Below are positions 17,122 through 26,303 of a stretch of DNA of 64,000 nucleotides, one piece after another. Numbering within the stretch: position 1 is the first letter of the stretch; every line of letters begins with the position of its first letter. Under the pieces are notes generated by a model, which had not been told where the DNA came from, did not search any database, and saw nothing but the letters and a program-made list of their open reading frames with translations. The position numbers were made by a program, and so were the translations under genes. This stretch comes from Antarcticimicrobium sp. (GTDB taxonomy: Bacteria > Pseudomonadota > Alphaproteobacteria > Rhodobacterales > Rhodobacteraceae), in contig NZ_JARGPK010000056.1 of NCBI RefSeq assembly GCF_029212575.1, positions 124,001-188,000 of the forward strand. Direction: 5' to 3'.

Positions 17122-18840
17122 ATGACAATGCTTAGCAACCTGACTCCGATCCCGGAGCTGTACGTTTCCTATGAATCCGCCCAGAAGCTGAAAGTCGAGG
17201 CCGGCGACCTGAAAAGCCTGGACCTGACACCGCGTCAGATCTGCGATCTGGAACTGCTGATGAACGGCGGGTTCAACCCGCTCAAAGGGTTCCTGAGCGA
17301 AGCCGATTACAACGGCGTTGTCGAAAACATGCGCTTGGCAAACGGCCAGCTCTGGCCGATGCCGATCAACCTCGACGTTTCGGAAAGCTTTGCCGAAACG
17401 CTGGAGCTTGGCGAGGACATCGCCCTGCGCGACCAGGAAGGCGTGATCCTGGCCACCATGACCGTGACCGACCGTTGGGAGCCGAACAAGTCACTGGAGG
17501 CCGAGAAGGTGTTCGGCGCCGACGACAGCGCGCACCCGGCCGTGAACTACCTGCACAACAGCGCCGGCAAGATCTACCTCGGCGGTCCGATCACCGGCAT
17601 CCAGCAACCGGTCCACTATGATTTCCGCGCCCGTCGCGACACCCCGAACGAGCTGCGCGCCTATTTCCGCAAGCTGGGCTGGCGCCGCATCGTCGCCTTC
17701 CAGACCCGCAACCCGCTGCACCGCGCGCACCAGGAGCTGACCTTCCGCGCCGCGAAAGAGGCCCAGGCCAACCTGCTGATCCACCCGGTGGTCGGCATGA
17801 CCAAGCCGGGCGACGTAGATCACTTCACCCGCGTGCGCTGCTACGAGGCGGTGCTGGACAAGTACCCGGCGGCGACCACCACCATGAGCCTGCTGAACCT
17901 GGCCATGCGCATGGCCGGCCCGCGCGAGGCGGTCTGGCACGGGCTGATCCGCAAGAACCACGGCTGCACCCATCTGATCGTCGGTCGCGACCACGCCGGC
18001 CCCGGCAAGAACTCGGCCGGTGAGGATTTCTACGGCCCCTACGACGCGCAGGAGTTGTTCCGCAAGCACCAGGACGAGATCGGCATCGAGATGGTCGATT
18101 TCAAGCACATGGTCTATGTGCAGGAGCGCGCACAGTATGAGCCTAACGACGAGATCGCGGATCGCGACAACGTCACCATCCTGAACATCTCGGGCACCGA
18201 GCTGCGCCGCCGTCTGGCCGAGGGGCTGGAAATCCCCGAGTGGTTCTCCTTCCCCGAGGTGGTCAAGGAGCTGCGCCGCACCAAGCCGCCGCGCAGCCAG
18301 CAGGGTTTCACCGTGTTCTTCACCGGCTTCTCCGGCTCCGGCAAATCGACCATCGCCAACGCGCTCATGGTCAAGCTGATGGAGATGGGCGGTCGTCCGG
18401 TGACGCTTCTGGATGGCGACATCGTGCGCAAGAACCTCAGTTCCGAGTTGGGCTTCTCGAAAGAGCACCGCGACCTCAACATCCGCCGCATCGGTTATGT
18501 CGCCAGCGAGATCACCAAGAACGGCGGCATCGCCATCTGCGCCCCGATCGCGCCTTATGCCACCACCCGCCGCGCCGTGCGCGAGGATGTCGAGGCCTAC
18601 GGCGCCTTTGTCGAGGTGCATGTGGCGACCACGATCGAGGAATGCGAGCGCCGTGACCGCAAGGGCCTCTACAAGCTGGCGCGCGAGGGCAAGATCAAGG
18701 AATTCACCGGCATCTCCGACCCCTATGACGTGCCCGAGAACCCCGAGATCCGCGTCGAAACCGAGAATGTCGATGTCGACAACTGCGCCCACCAGGTGCT
18801 GCTGAAGCTGGAGCAGATGGGGCTGATCGGCCTCACCTGA
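17122..18840 (+). CDS. bifunctional ATP sulfurylase / APS kinase
   Basis: A 572-residue fusion that activates sulfate to APS and then phosphorylates it to PAPS. The N-terminal PUA-like domain (1-165) precedes the ATP sulfurylase core with QTRNPLHRAH at 194-203 and VGRDHAGPGKN near 287-297. The C-terminal APS kinase starts near 395 with P-loop GFSGSGKST (402-410) and continues with LDGDIVRKNL. The kinase P-loop is intact, unlike fungal regulatory fusions where the kinase-like domain is inactive. The start at 17122 follows GAGAGATTTGAA and matches homologues; a 43-codon extension upstream has no support. A strong terminator follows. Fused enzymes of this kind are known in roseobacters. Confidence 0.95.
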   Translation: MTMLSNLTPIPELYVSYESAQKLKVEAGDLKSLDLTPRQICDLELLMNGGFNPLKGFLSEADYNGVVENMRLANGQLWPMPINLDVSESFAETLELGEDIALRDQEGVILATMTVTDRWEPNKSLEAEKVFGADDSAHPAVNYLHNSAGKIYLGGPITGIQQPVHYDFRARRDTPNELRAYFRKLGWRRIVAFQTRNPLHRAHQELTFRAAKEAQANLLIHPVVGMTKPGDVDHFTRVRCYEAVLDKYPAATTTMSLLNLAMRMAGPREAVWHGLIRKNHGCTHLIVGRDHAGPGKNSAGEDFYGPYDAQELFRKHQDEIGIEMVDFKHMVYVQERAQYEPNDEIADRDNVTILNISGTELRRRLAEGLEIPEWFSFPEVVKELRRTKPPRSQQGFTVFFTGFSGSGKSTIANALMVKLMEMGGRPVTLLDGDIVRKNLSSELGFSKEHRDLNIRRIGYVASEITKNGGIAICAPIAPYATTRRAVREDVEAYGAFVEVHVATTIEECERRDRKGLYKLAREGKIKEFTGISDPYDVPENPEIRVETENVDVDNCAHQVLLKLEQMGLIGLT

Positions 18841-18866
18841 TCCGCCACGGCAGAGCCGACAATCGA

Positions 18867-18897
18867 ACGGCCCGGGCGCAATGTCCGGGCCGTTTTT
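18867..18897 (+). terminator. Rho-independent terminator after the sat-cysC fusion
   Basis: ACGGCCCGG (18867-18875) pairs perfectly with CCGGGCCGT (18885-18893) around a nine-base loop and is followed by a T run. It lies 27 bases after the stop codon. Confidence 0.9.
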
Positions 18898-18942
18898 GTT
18901 GGCGGCACCGGGTGAGTCTGCCCGGGCCGTACAAGCATCGGG

Positions 18943-19803
18943 TCACAGGCTGTTCAGCACCGCCTCGGCGGCGCGGCGCTCGATCTCGGCATAGGGCTCC
19001 AACGCGCCCTGAAGACGGCGCAGATCCGGCAGGCGGGCCTCGAAATCGGGGACCGAGGCGGCATCGACCGCGCGGCGGATATCCGCCTCGCTCGTGCACT
19101 GGATGATCCCCGCGGGGTCGATGAAGCGGTCGAGGTTGGGGCAGCCCCAGTAGATCGGCACGGTGCTGCACAGCACCGCATCCACCAGCTTTTCCGAAAA
19201 ATAGTTGGTCTCGCGCACGTTCTCGATCACCACCGAATAGCGATAGGGCGCCAGACCGTCGGACTTGCGATCAAACGGAGTGTACCCGCGCCCCATCACC
19301 GCCATGTCCCGCCCGGTTTCCCGCGCCCAATCGGCGACGGCATGGCGCAGCTTGTGACCCTCGGTATCGCGCTTTTCCGAGGCGATCAGCGAACACATCG
19401 CGGTCTTTTCCAGCGCCAGCCCACGCCAGTCCGGCACCCAGGTCCCGCCCAGCGGGAACAGCAGGGCATTGGGCACGGCGTCCAGCAGCGCCTGGTTGAA
19501 GGAGAGGATGCGAAAGAATCGCCGCCAGGTCAGCCGCAACAGCTTGAGATGGCGGCCGTGGATCACCGCCGGCTCTCCCATGATCAACGAGATCCGCGCC
19601 CGTGTGCCCCTGCGGCGGCGGACATGCATGTCGGTGCGGGGATAGACCAGCAGATGGTCGGTCACCTCGAGATCGCCGACCGATTTGCCCTGCAGACGGT
19701 CCGGGCATCCCAGCGGCCAGGTCAGCGCGGCCAGCGGCCGGGAAGCCAAGGCCGGACCCAGGCGGTTGCCGTAGGGCAGGATGGCGATTGCGGGGTCGGT
19801 CAT
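18943..19803 (-). CDS. glycosyltransferase family 10 (fucosyltransferase)-like protein
   Basis: A 286-residue protein whose C-terminal half carries the nucleotide-sugar motif of GT10 fucosyltransferases: YRYSVVIENVRETNYFSEKL, then DAVLCSTVPIYWGCPN and FIDPAGII. The N-terminal half is divergent, so donor and acceptor cannot be assigned; GT10 members move GDP-fucose or related sugars onto surface glycans. AGGAAAG precedes the ATG at 19803. It is convergent with the sulfate-activation gene and follows phzF on the same strand by 39 bases, so it may be the last gene of that transcript. Confidence 0.75.
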   Translation of the reverse strand: MTDPAIAILPYGNRLGPALASRPLAALTWPLGCPDRLQGKSVGDLEVTDHLLVYPRTDMHVRRRRGTRARISLIMGEPAVIHGRHLKLLRLTWRRFFRILSFNQALLDAVPNALLFPLGGTWVPDWRGLALEKTAMCSLIASEKRDTEGHKLRHAVADWARETGRDMAVMGRGYTPFDRKSDGLAPYRYSVVIENVRETNYFSEKLVDAVLCSTVPIYWGCPNLDRFIDPAGIIQCTSEADIRRAVDAASVPDFEARLPDLRRLQGALEPYAEIERRAAEAVLNSL

Positions 19804-19842
19804 TTCGGCTCTTTCCTGTCGTCTCGCGCCCCGCCCCTGCCC

Positions 19843-20745
19843 TTAAGCGGCGGGAAGATCAAGCTCGCCGCGCATCAGCACATAGCCCCGGCCGCCGACG
19901 CGCACGCCGGTCGGCGCTTCGTGCGGTCCCAGCACCTCGACCTCGGCCCGGCCGGGGCGCCCCATCCAGTGGCCCTGTTCGGCGACGAATCGCGGTTCCC
20001 CGATCAGCCTGTGATGCCACAGATACCCGGCCATGCAGCCGGTGGCCGAGCCGGTGAACGGGTCTTCCGGCGGCATCGGCGGTGGCAACAGCAGGCGCGA
20101 GAAGGTATCGCCCGCGGAGGTCTCGCCCCCGAGCGTAACCAAGAAAGGCTCGACCATGTCGTCGCGCGCGCTGCCCTGCGGGTTCATCGCGTGAAACAGC
20201 GCGGCGTCAAGCCGCGCCCGCCGCAGCGCCGGTTTGTCCCTGACCAGCGTGATGCAGAACGGCGTGCCGGTCGAGACCACCTGCGGCGTGCCGAGGATAT
20301 CCCCGGGCTCCAGCGATACCATCGCGGCGATCGCGGCGGGATCCACACGGCGGCCGAATCGCGGGGCGGGCTGGGTCATCACGACCATCGTCCGGCCGGC
20401 GCGATGATCGACCGCGATCGGCAAGACACCGGACCTGACCTCGAGCGTGAATTCCGCCCGCCCGTCGGTCAGCGGCACCAGCCCCCGGTCGATCAGCGAC
20501 ACCACCGTCGCCACCGTCGGGTGGCCCGCCATCAGGATTTCCTTGTCGGCCAGGTAATACCGCGCCCCGAAATCGGCCACCTCCGAGCCCACCACGAAAG
20601 CGCATTCGGAGAGCGAGGTTTCGCGGACCAGCGCCAGCCGGTCCGCGACGTTCAGATCATCAGCGCCATGTACCACCACGCAACCGTTGCCACCAAAGGG
20701 GCGGTCGGTGAAGGCATCGACCCAGTCGAAGGGATAGCGGCTCAA
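19843..20745 (-). CDS. PhzF family isomerase/epimerase-like protein
   Basis: A 300-residue member of the PhzF/diaminopimelate-epimerase fold superfamily, with FTDRPFGGNGCVVV near the N terminus, the catalytic-Glu loop TSLSECAFV, KEILMAGHPTVAT and, near the end, PFTGSATGCMAGYLW. PhzF itself isomerises a phenazine precursor, but no phenazine genes are near, so this is a homologue of unknown substrate. The ATG overlaps the stop of the DUF1150 gene by four bases (ATGA at 20742-20745), indicating translational coupling with DUF1150 and the Hsp20 gene. Confidence 0.9.
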   Translation of the reverse strand: MSRYPFDWVDAFTDRPFGGNGCVVVHGADDLNVADRLALVRETSLSECAFVVGSEVADFGARYYLADKEILMAGHPTVATVVSLIDRGLVPLTDGRAEFTLEVRSGVLPIAVDHRAGRTMVVMTQPAPRFGRRVDPAAIAAMVSLEPGDILGTPQVVSTGTPFCITLVRDKPALRRARLDAALFHAMNPQGSARDDMVEPFLVTLGGETSAGDTFSRLLLPPPMPPEDPFTGSATGCMAGYLWHHRLIGEPRFVAEQGHWMGRPGRAEVEVLGPHEAPTGVRVGGRGYVLMRGELDLPAA

Positions 20746-20966
20746 TGCACCGCGACGGGCGCGAGATCGTTCTGCCGCGCCAGCGCGAAGGCGAGGCGGC
20801 GGTCGGCCACCAGCGCGATCTGCTGGCCTTCCGAATCATGCACCGCGTAAAGCTGCTCGCGCCCGCCTGCACCGGCGCGCACCTCGTCCGGGAGATCGGC
20901 GACATCGACCGCCTTGACGTAAACGATTCTGCGGCCGTCCTGGTTGAAATCAAAAGGCGTGTTCAT
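20742..20966 (-). CDS. DUF1150 family protein
   Basis: A 74-residue protein of the DUF1150 family, which is small, mostly alphaproteobacterial and of unknown function. Family-like segments are RIVYVKAVDVADLPDEVR, EQLYAVHDSEG and RRLAFALARQNDLAPVAVH. It sits five bases after the Hsp20 gene and overlaps phzF, an arrangement that suggests co-expression with the small heat-shock protein. Confidence 0.9.
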   Translation of the reverse strand: MNTPFDFNQDGRRIVYVKAVDVADLPDEVRAGAGGREQLYAVHDSEGQQIALVADRRLAFALARQNDLAPVAVH

Positions 20967-20971
20967 ATCCG

Positions 20972-21385
20972 TTACCCCTTTCTGATGTTGATCGTCTGCA
21001 CGACGCTTTCGGGCGCGGCGCGGGTCAGGTCCACATGCAGCAGACCGTTCTCCATGATCGCCTCGCCCACTTCGACGCCATCGGCCAGCACGAACATGCG
21101 CTGGAATTGCCGCCCGGCGATCCCGCGATGCAGGAACACCCGCCCGGCGCCATCGTCGCCCTGACGGCCGCGGATCACCAACTGGCGATCCTCGACCGTG
21201 ATCGAAAGATCCTCCTCGGCGAACCCGGCCACGGCCAGGGTGATGCGATAGGAGAAATCCGACGTTTGTTCGATGTTGTAGGGGGGGTAACCCTCGTTGC
21301 CCGATTTGGCCGAGCGTTCCAGCAGGCGTTCCAGCTGCTCGAATCCCAGCATGTGCGGGTAGGACCCCAGGGTAAGTTTCGACAC
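20972..21385 (-). CDS. Hsp20/alpha-crystallin small heat-shock protein (IbpA-like)
   Basis: A 137-residue small heat-shock protein that holds unfolding proteins for refolding by DnaK and ClpB. The alpha-crystallin domain (about 35-130) shows YPPYNIEQTSDFSYRITLAV, AGFAEEDLSITVEDRQLVI and a closing MENGLLHVDL. The flexible N-terminal arm is [17 protein letters not shown]. The start was taken as GTG at 21385 (MSKLTLGSYPH) because AAGGA lies eight bases upstream; an ATG three bases from AAGGA is out of frame. First gene of a set with DUF1150 and phzF. Confidence 0.9.
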   Translation of the reverse strand: MSKLTLGSYPHMLGFEQLERLLERSAKSGNEGYPPYNIEQTSDFSYRITLAVAGFAEEDLSITVEDRQLVIRGRQGDDGAGRVFLHRGIAGRQFQRMFVLADGVEVGEAIMENGLLHVDLTRAAPESVVQTINIRKG

Positions 21386-21547
21386 GTCATTCGTCCTTTT
21401 CAATCAAAGCGACGGCTTGCACGGCCCCATCAGGCGACCGCACCAGCCAAATATGGGCAGAATGCCGTGAATTAACAAGGGCTAGGCGAACCGCCAGCTT
21501 CGTCGTATCCTGAACGCCAGCCATCAACCGGAGCCGCGAGTCGCCCC

Positions 21548-21772
21548 ATGAACGCCCAGACCGACATCTCGATGAAAACCGACGAGGTGCTGCGCGTGGA
21601 ACTGGAGGTGTTCCGCCGCCAGCACCGCGATCTGGACGAGGCGATCACCGCGTTGGTCGAGCGCGGAACTGGCGACGCGCTGACCATCAAGCGTCTGAAA
21701 AAGAAGAAACTTCGGCTCAAGGACATGATTTCCCTGATCGAAGACCGGCTGTTGCCGGACATCATCGCCTGA
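21548..21772 (+). CDS. YdcH/DUF465 family protein
   Basis: A 74-residue, mostly helical protein of the DUF465 (YdcH) family: HRDLDEAITALVERG and IKRLKKKKLRLKDMISLIE are characteristic. The family is widespread in proteobacteria and its role is not established. It precedes purE with 120 bases between them that contain a short GC-rich tandem repeat. Confidence 0.85.
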   Translation: MNAQTDISMKTDEVLRVELEVFRRQHRDLDEAITALVERGTGDALTIKRLKKKKLRLKDMISLIEDRLLPDIIA

Positions 21773-21780
21773 CCGGGTCC

Positions 21781-21809
21781 GGGTCGGGCCCGGGTCGGGC
21801 CCGGGTCGG
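21781..21809. repeat. 11-base GC-rich tandem repeat
   Basis: The unit GGGTCGGGCCC occurs at 21781-21791 and 21792-21802, and its first seven bases recur at 21803-21809; a related GGGTCC precedes it at 21775-21780. It lies between the YdcH-family gene and purE. Its GC-rich self-complementary units could fold, and may contribute to termination or simply be slippage-born. Confidence 0.7.
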
Positions 21810-21892
21810 CGCTCCACCGCATTGCCTGACACCGCGATTTGGCTATAGTGCGCGCTCTTTCGCAGCAGCGGGTACAGCAAGGGGCGCGATAC

Positions 21893-22381
21893 ATGGCCAG
21901 ACCTTCCGTGGGCATCATCATGGGCAGCCAGTCGGACTGGCCCACCATGAAAGAGGCCGCCGACATCCTCGACATCCTCCAGGTTGCCCATGAGGCGCGG
22001 ATCGTGTCGGCGCACCGCACGCCCGACCGGCTGTGGGACTATGGCAAGACCGCCGTGGAGCGCGGGCTGCAGGTTATCATCGCCGGCGCCGGGGGCGCTG
22101 CACACCTGCCCGGCATGATGGCCTCCAAGACCCGCGTGCCGGTGATCGGCGTGCCGGTACAGACCCGGGCGCTGTCGGGGGTCGATTCGCTTTATTCCAT
22201 CGTGCAGATGCCAAAGGGATTTCCGGTCGCGACCATGGCGATCGGCGCCGCAGGCGCCGCCAACGCCGGGCTGATGGCCGCCGGCATCCTTGCGTTGCAG
22301 GACCCCGCGCTGGCCCGGCGGCTGGACGATTGGCGCGCCGCCCTGTCCGCCTCGATCCCCGAGGTGCCACAGGATGACTGA
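21893..22381 (+). CDS. purE: 5-(carboxyamino)imidazole ribonucleotide mutase
   Basis: A 162-residue class I PurE, which converts N5-CAIR to CAIR in purine synthesis. Family motifs are [24 protein letters not shown] and [16 protein letters not shown]. The ATG at 21893 follows AAGGGG by eight bases; an upstream in-frame start at 21839 is not supported. The end overlaps purK by eight bases, so the two act as a coupled pair, as is usual for class I PurE with PurK. Confidence 0.97.
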   Translation: MARPSVGIIMGSQSDWPTMKEAADILDILQVAHEARIVSAHRTPDRLWDYGKTAVERGLQVIIAGAGGAAHLPGMMASKTRVPVIGVPVQTRALSGVDSLYSIVQMPKGFPVATMAIGAAGAANAGLMAAGILALQDPALARRLDDWRAALSASIPEVPQDD

Positions 22382-23450
22382 ACCGCTCGCCCCCGGCGCC
22401 GTGATCGGCATCCTCGGCGGCGGCCAGCTTGGCCGCATGCTCTCGGTCGCGGCCAGCAGGCTCGGCTTTGCCACCCATATCTACGAGCCGGGCGTCAACC
22501 CGCCTGCGGGCCAGGTCGCCGCGCGGGTAACCACCGCCGGTTACGACGACGAGGCGGCGCTGCGCGCCTTTGCCGAAACCGTCGATGTGATCACCTACGA
22601 GTTTGAAAACATCCCCACCTCCGCGCTCGACCTGCTGGAGCCGCTGCGCCCGATCCGCCCCGGCCGCAAGGCGCTGAAGATCAGCCAGGACCGGCTGGTG
22701 GAAAAGGCGTTCCTCTCGGACCTGGGGCTGAAAACCGCCCCCTTCGCCGCCGTCGACGATGCCGAGGATCTGGCCGAGGCACTGGAAGAGATCGGCACGC
22801 CCGCGATCCTCAAGACCCGCCGCTTCGGCTATGACGGCAAGGGGCAGGCGCGGATCATGGCCCCCGACGATGCCGCGCAGGCGCTGGCCGACATGGCCGG
22901 TGCCCCCGCGATCCTGGAGGGGTTCGTCGCATTCAGCCACGAGGTCTCGGTCATCGCCGCGCGCGGGGTCGACGGATCGGTCGCCTGTTTCGACCCCGGC
23001 GAGAACCTGCACGAGGGCGGCATCCTGCGGACCACCACCGTGCCCGCCCGGCTGAGCCCGATGCAGCGCAGCGACGCGGTGCTGCTGGCGGCCAATATCC
23101 TCAACGCGCTGGATTACACCGGCGTAATGGGGGTGGAGCTTTTCGTCACGCCCTCCGGTCTGCTGGTCAACGAGATCGCGCCGCGCGTCCATAACTCTGG
23201 CCATTGGACCCAGACCGGCTGCACCGTGGACCAGTTCGAACAGCACATCCGCGCCGTCGCGGGCTGGCCGCTGGGCGACGGGCAGCGCCACGCGGATGTG
23301 ATGATGGAGAACCTGATCGGCGACGACATGGACCGGGTGCCGGATCTGGCCCGCGACAGCGACACCGCGATCCACCTTTATGGCAAGGCCGAGGTCAAGC
23401 CGGGCCGCAAGATGGGCCATGTCAACCGGGTGATTCGGCCGCCGCGCTGA
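22374..23450 (+). CDS. purK: 5-(carboxyamino)imidazole ribonucleotide synthase
   Basis: A 358-residue ATP-grasp enzyme making N5-CAIR from AIR, bicarbonate and ATP. Seen are [37 protein letters not shown], and the metal-binding end [14 protein letters not shown]. The start at 22374 lies inside the purE end (eight-base overlap) and matches the family start. The 3' end converges with phnM. Confidence 0.97.
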   Translation: MTEPLAPGAVIGILGGGQLGRMLSVAASRLGFATHIYEPGVNPPAGQVAARVTTAGYDDEAALRAFAETVDVITYEFENIPTSALDLLEPLRPIRPGRKALKISQDRLVEKAFLSDLGLKTAPFAAVDDAEDLAEALEEIGTPAILKTRRFGYDGKGQARIMAPDDAAQALADMAGAPAILEGFVAFSHEVSVIAARGVDGSVACFDPGENLHEGGILRTTTVPARLSPMQRSDAVLLAANILNALDYTGVMGVELFVTPSGLLVNEIAPRVHNSGHWTQTGCTVDQFEQHIRAVAGWPLGDGQRHADVMMENLIGDDMDRVPDLARDSDTAIHLYGKAEVKPGRKMGHVNRVIRPPR

Positions 23451-23476
23451 CGCCCCTGACCCCGCGCGGCGCCGGG

Positions 23477-24628
23477 TCAGGACAGGAACCGTTCCGCCAT
23501 CTCGCCGGCCATTGAGGCCACCCGCCCGGCGGCAAAAACGGCGGCGACACGCCCCGTCATTTCTTCCAGCACCACGAAATCGGCCCGTTTCCCGACCTCC
23601 AGCGTGCCGCGATCGCCCATCCCCAGCACCCGCGCGGGACCGCAGGAGACCAGGTCCCAGGCCGCCTCGAAGGGCAGCACCCCGGTTTCGGCCAGCCGCA
23701 GCGCGGCGCGGCGCGGGCTGGGATAGTGATAGTCCGAGGCCAGCGCATCGCACATCCCCATCGCCACCACGTCCAGCGCGCTGACGTTGCCCTTGTGCGA
23801 GCCGCCGCGCATCAGGTTGGGCGCCCCCATGACGATGGCGTCACCGCCGACACGGGCACTTTCGGCGGCCTCCTGCGTCTCGGGGAACTCGGCGATCCGC
23901 ACGCCGCGCCCGCGCCAATCGGCGCGCTCCCCGGCGTTGTGGTCGTCGTGGCTGCCCATGCGCACCCCCTGCGCTGCCAGCCGGGCGCAGAGCGCATCGA
24001 GGGCCGCCGGAACCTCGCCGCCGCGCGCGTGCAACTCCAGCAGGTATTCAAAATGCCGGTCCGGGTTGCGCCCTGCCTTCAGCGCCTGCCCGGTCAGCTG
24101 TTTCGGCCTGCGCCCCTCGGCCAGCCGGTCATGCGGCAGGTGATCGTTGAACACCAGGTAGGGCACCTGCCACGCGGTCAGCCAGTCGGGCAGGTCGTCA
24201 TAGGCGTCGAGCAGATGGGTCTCGAACCGCAACTGCGGGATCAGGTCGGGCACCACGCGCGCCCGCGCGGCGGCGATGGCGGGCATCACCCGGGCGGCGA
24301 ACTCCGGCCCGCGCAGCCCGCCCTCCCAGCTGTGGAACTGGGCCAGAACGGCGGTGGTGATGCCATGGCTGGCCAGTTCCGCCGCCGCCGCCGCGATCCC
24401 CTCCTCCAGGTCGGTCATCGCGCCGCGCCGGGGGGCGACGTGGCGCTCGAACCCGTCGCCGTGCAGATCGACGATGCCGGGCAGCACCAGGCAGCCGCTC
24501 AGATCGACCACGCGACCCGCGCGATCCGCAACGATCTTTCCGCCGGCGAAAGACAGCGCATCGCACACCAGCCCCGCGCCGGGCCGCAGCACCTTTGCCC
24601 CGGTCAGATCCAGCGCCAGCCCCGTCAT
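23477..24628 (-). CDS. phnM: orphan PhnM (alpha-D-ribose 1-methylphosphonate 5-triphosphate diphosphatase)
   Basis: A 383-residue amidohydrolase-fold enzyme of the carbon-phosphorus lyase pathway. It has the metal-binding [37 protein letters not shown] and [10 protein letters not shown], all distinctive for PhnM. No other C-P lyase gene (phnGHIJKL) is in the window, so this copy is outside the usual operon; it may be a duplicate or act on a different substrate. The ATG at 24628 overlaps the lipase stop (ATGA), and homology starts at [10 protein letters not shown]. It is the last gene of a four-gene minus-strand set. Confidence 0.9.
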   Translation of the reverse strand: MTGLALDLTGAKVLRPGAGLVCDALSFAGGKIVADRAGRVVDLSGCLVLPGIVDLHGDGFERHVAPRRGAMTDLEEGIAAAAAELASHGITTAVLAQFHSWEGGLRGPEFAARVMPAIAAARARVVPDLIPQLRFETHLLDAYDDLPDWLTAWQVPYLVFNDHLPHDRLAEGRRPKQLTGQALKAGRNPDRHFEYLLELHARGGEVPAALDALCARLAAQGVRMGSHDDHNAGERADWRGRGVRIAEFPETQEAAESARVGGDAIVMGAPNLMRGGSHKGNVSALDVVAMGMCDALASDYHYPSPRRAALRLAETGVLPFEAAWDLVSCGPARVLGMGDRGTLEVGKRADFVVLEEMTGRVAAVFAAGRVASMAGEMAERFLS

Positions 24629-25398
24629 CGGGTCGGCTCCGAGACCGGTTCGGGCGGGCAATCGCCGGTCAGGCAGATCTCGTCGATTTCCGCCAGCAGC
24701 GCCTCAAGCCAGGTGATCCCGGGATCGAACCGCCCGGTTTCGATGAAATGCACCGCCTGGGCGATCACGCGCGGGTTGTTCATCATGAAGGTATGGGTCA
24801 CCGGCAGGACAAGATGCGCCGCCATGCCCGCCACAAGGGTTTCGCGGACCGCGACCTTGCCGTCGTCCGGCCCGTCGATCATCCCGCTGAAGATCGGATT
24901 GAGCGTTTCGGTGCCCGCGATCACGCCGAGCGGGAAATCCACCGGCGGCAGGGCGCGCGGCACGCTGCCCGGCCCGGTGCCAAGCTGCTTGCCCGCCGGA
25001 CCGTTGAGCAGGCCGAACACCTCCCAGTCGTCCAGCGCGTCCACCAGTTGCGCACCCTGGTTCGGCGGCCCCAGCATCACCACGCGACCCAGATTCTCGG
25101 GCCGGTGATCCCTGAGCCAGTAGCGCAGCAGGATTCCGCCCATCGAATGGGTCACGAAATGCACCGTTTCCTTGCCGCACGCCTCGATCGTCGGCGGAAG
25201 GGTCTGATCCGCCAGCGTCGGGATCGGCAGGTCGGTCGAGGGGTAACCGGGCCGCACCACTTTGTAGCCGCGCCCGCTGAGCACCTCGTCCATCACCAAG
25301 AAGGAGGACTCGGTCCGCGCCAGCCCGTGCAGCAGAACGACGCAATCGGCCATCGCCGCGGCAGGCCAGAGCAGGAGAAGGAGAGCCAAGTATCGCAT
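24625..25398 (-). CDS. exported alpha/beta-hydrolase (lipase-like)
   Basis: A 257-residue protein with a signal peptide ([17 protein letters not shown]). The mature alpha/beta-hydrolase has the oxyanion strand [10 protein letters not shown], a nucleophile elbow [12 protein letters not shown] and a late His in THTFMMNN. Substrates of this class are lipids or other esters. The start at 25398 is fixed by the signal peptide; the frame is open upstream inside the neighbouring DMT transporter but only as shadow. Its stop overlaps phnM, so the two are coupled. Confidence 0.85.
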   Translation of the reverse strand: MRYLALLLLLWPAAAMADCVVLLHGLARTESSFLVMDEVLSGRGYKVVRPGYPSTDLPIPTLADQTLPPTIEACGKETVHFVTHSMGGILLRYWLRDHRPENLGRVVMLGPPNQGAQLVDALDDWEVFGLLNGPAGKQLGTGPGSVPRALPPVDFPLGVIAGTETLNPIFSGMIDGPDDGKVAVRETLVAGMAAHLVLPVTHTFMMNNPRVIAQAVHFIETGRFDPGITWLEALLAEIDEICLTGDCPPEPVSEPTR

Positions 25399-25445
25399 GC
25401 AGGCGGGATAGGCGGTTTGACGGCGGGTGAAAAGCGGCAAGCGGC

Positions 25446-26291
25446 TCAGCCGCGCGCCGGGCGCGGCAGCGCCAGCGCGATCCCGCCCAGCACCACCCCC
25501 GCGCCCAGGATCAGCCGCAGCCCCGGCGCCTCGGCCAAAAGCGCCGCACCGGCGGCCAGTGCGATCACCGGCACGCTGAGTTGCAGGGTCGCTGCCGTCG
25601 CCGCCCCGAGCCGGGGCACCAGGCTGTACCACAGGGCATAACCCAGGCCCGAGGTCACCGCCCCGGCCAGCGCCGCCAGCGCCAGCCCGGTCCCGGTGGC
25701 CTGCCCCTCGCCCACCGCCCAAAGCAGCGGCAGCGCGGTCAGCGGCAGCGCGAGGCAGAAATTCGCCGCCGTGGCGGGCAGCGCCGCCGGTTCCGCCCGG
25801 CCGCTCAGGGTGTAGACGCCCCAGCCGATCCCGGCCGCCGCCATCCACAGCCCGCCCGAGAGCGAAACCTGCGCCTCGCCCGTCGGCCAGAGGATCCAGG
25901 CCAGCCCGGCAAAGGCCACACCCGCGCCCACCACCTGCCGCCGCCCCACCTGCGCGCCGCCCATCGCCCCGAGCCCGAGCATGGTGATCTGCACCACCCC
26001 GAACAGGATCAGCGCCCCCAGCCCGGCGTCGAGCGTCAGATAGGCCAGCGAGAACCCGACCATGTAGACGGTGAGCGACAGCGACCCGGCCCAGCGCCGC
26101 CGATGCCACAGCGGCAGCGCCTGCCGCCGCGCCAGCACCAGCACCACCAGCAGCGCCGCCCCCGCCGCCACCCGCACCGCCGCAAAACCGGAGGGGCCGA
26201 TCGCGCCGCTATCGACGGCGGCCCGGTTCAACAGCGAGTTGGCCGCAAAGGCCGCCATGGTCAGCACGACCAGCAGGGAAAGGCGCAGCAT
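25446..26291 (-). CDS. EamA/DMT superfamily transporter
   Basis: A 281-residue inner-membrane protein with about ten hydrophobic helices in two EamA-type repeats (for example NSLLNRAAV and [19 protein letters not shown] in the first, and [19 protein letters not shown] in the second). Drug/metabolite exporters of this class move amino acids, nucleosides or other small molecules; the substrate cannot be read from sequence. It begins 12 bases after the bactofilin-like gene and ends 47 bases before the lipase. Confidence 0.85.
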   Translation of the reverse strand: MLRLSLLVVLTMAAFAANSLLNRAAVDSGAIGPSGFAAVRVAAGAALLVVLVLARRQALPLWHRRRWAGSLSLTVYMVGFSLAYLTLDAGLGALILFGVVQITMLGLGAMGGAQVGRRQVVGAGVAFAGLAWILWPTGEAQVSLSGGLWMAAAGIGWGVYTLSGRAEPAALPATAANFCLALPLTALPLLWAVGEGQATGTGLALAALAGAVTSGLGYALWYSLVPRLGAATAATLQLSVPVIALAAGAALLAEAPGLRLILGAGVVLGGIALALPRPARG

Positions 26292-26303
26292 GTAAGGATC
26301 CGA

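Noticed and set aside
22077..23753. 558-codon minus-strand frame across purE/purK
   Set aside because: Shadow of two well-recognised purine genes.
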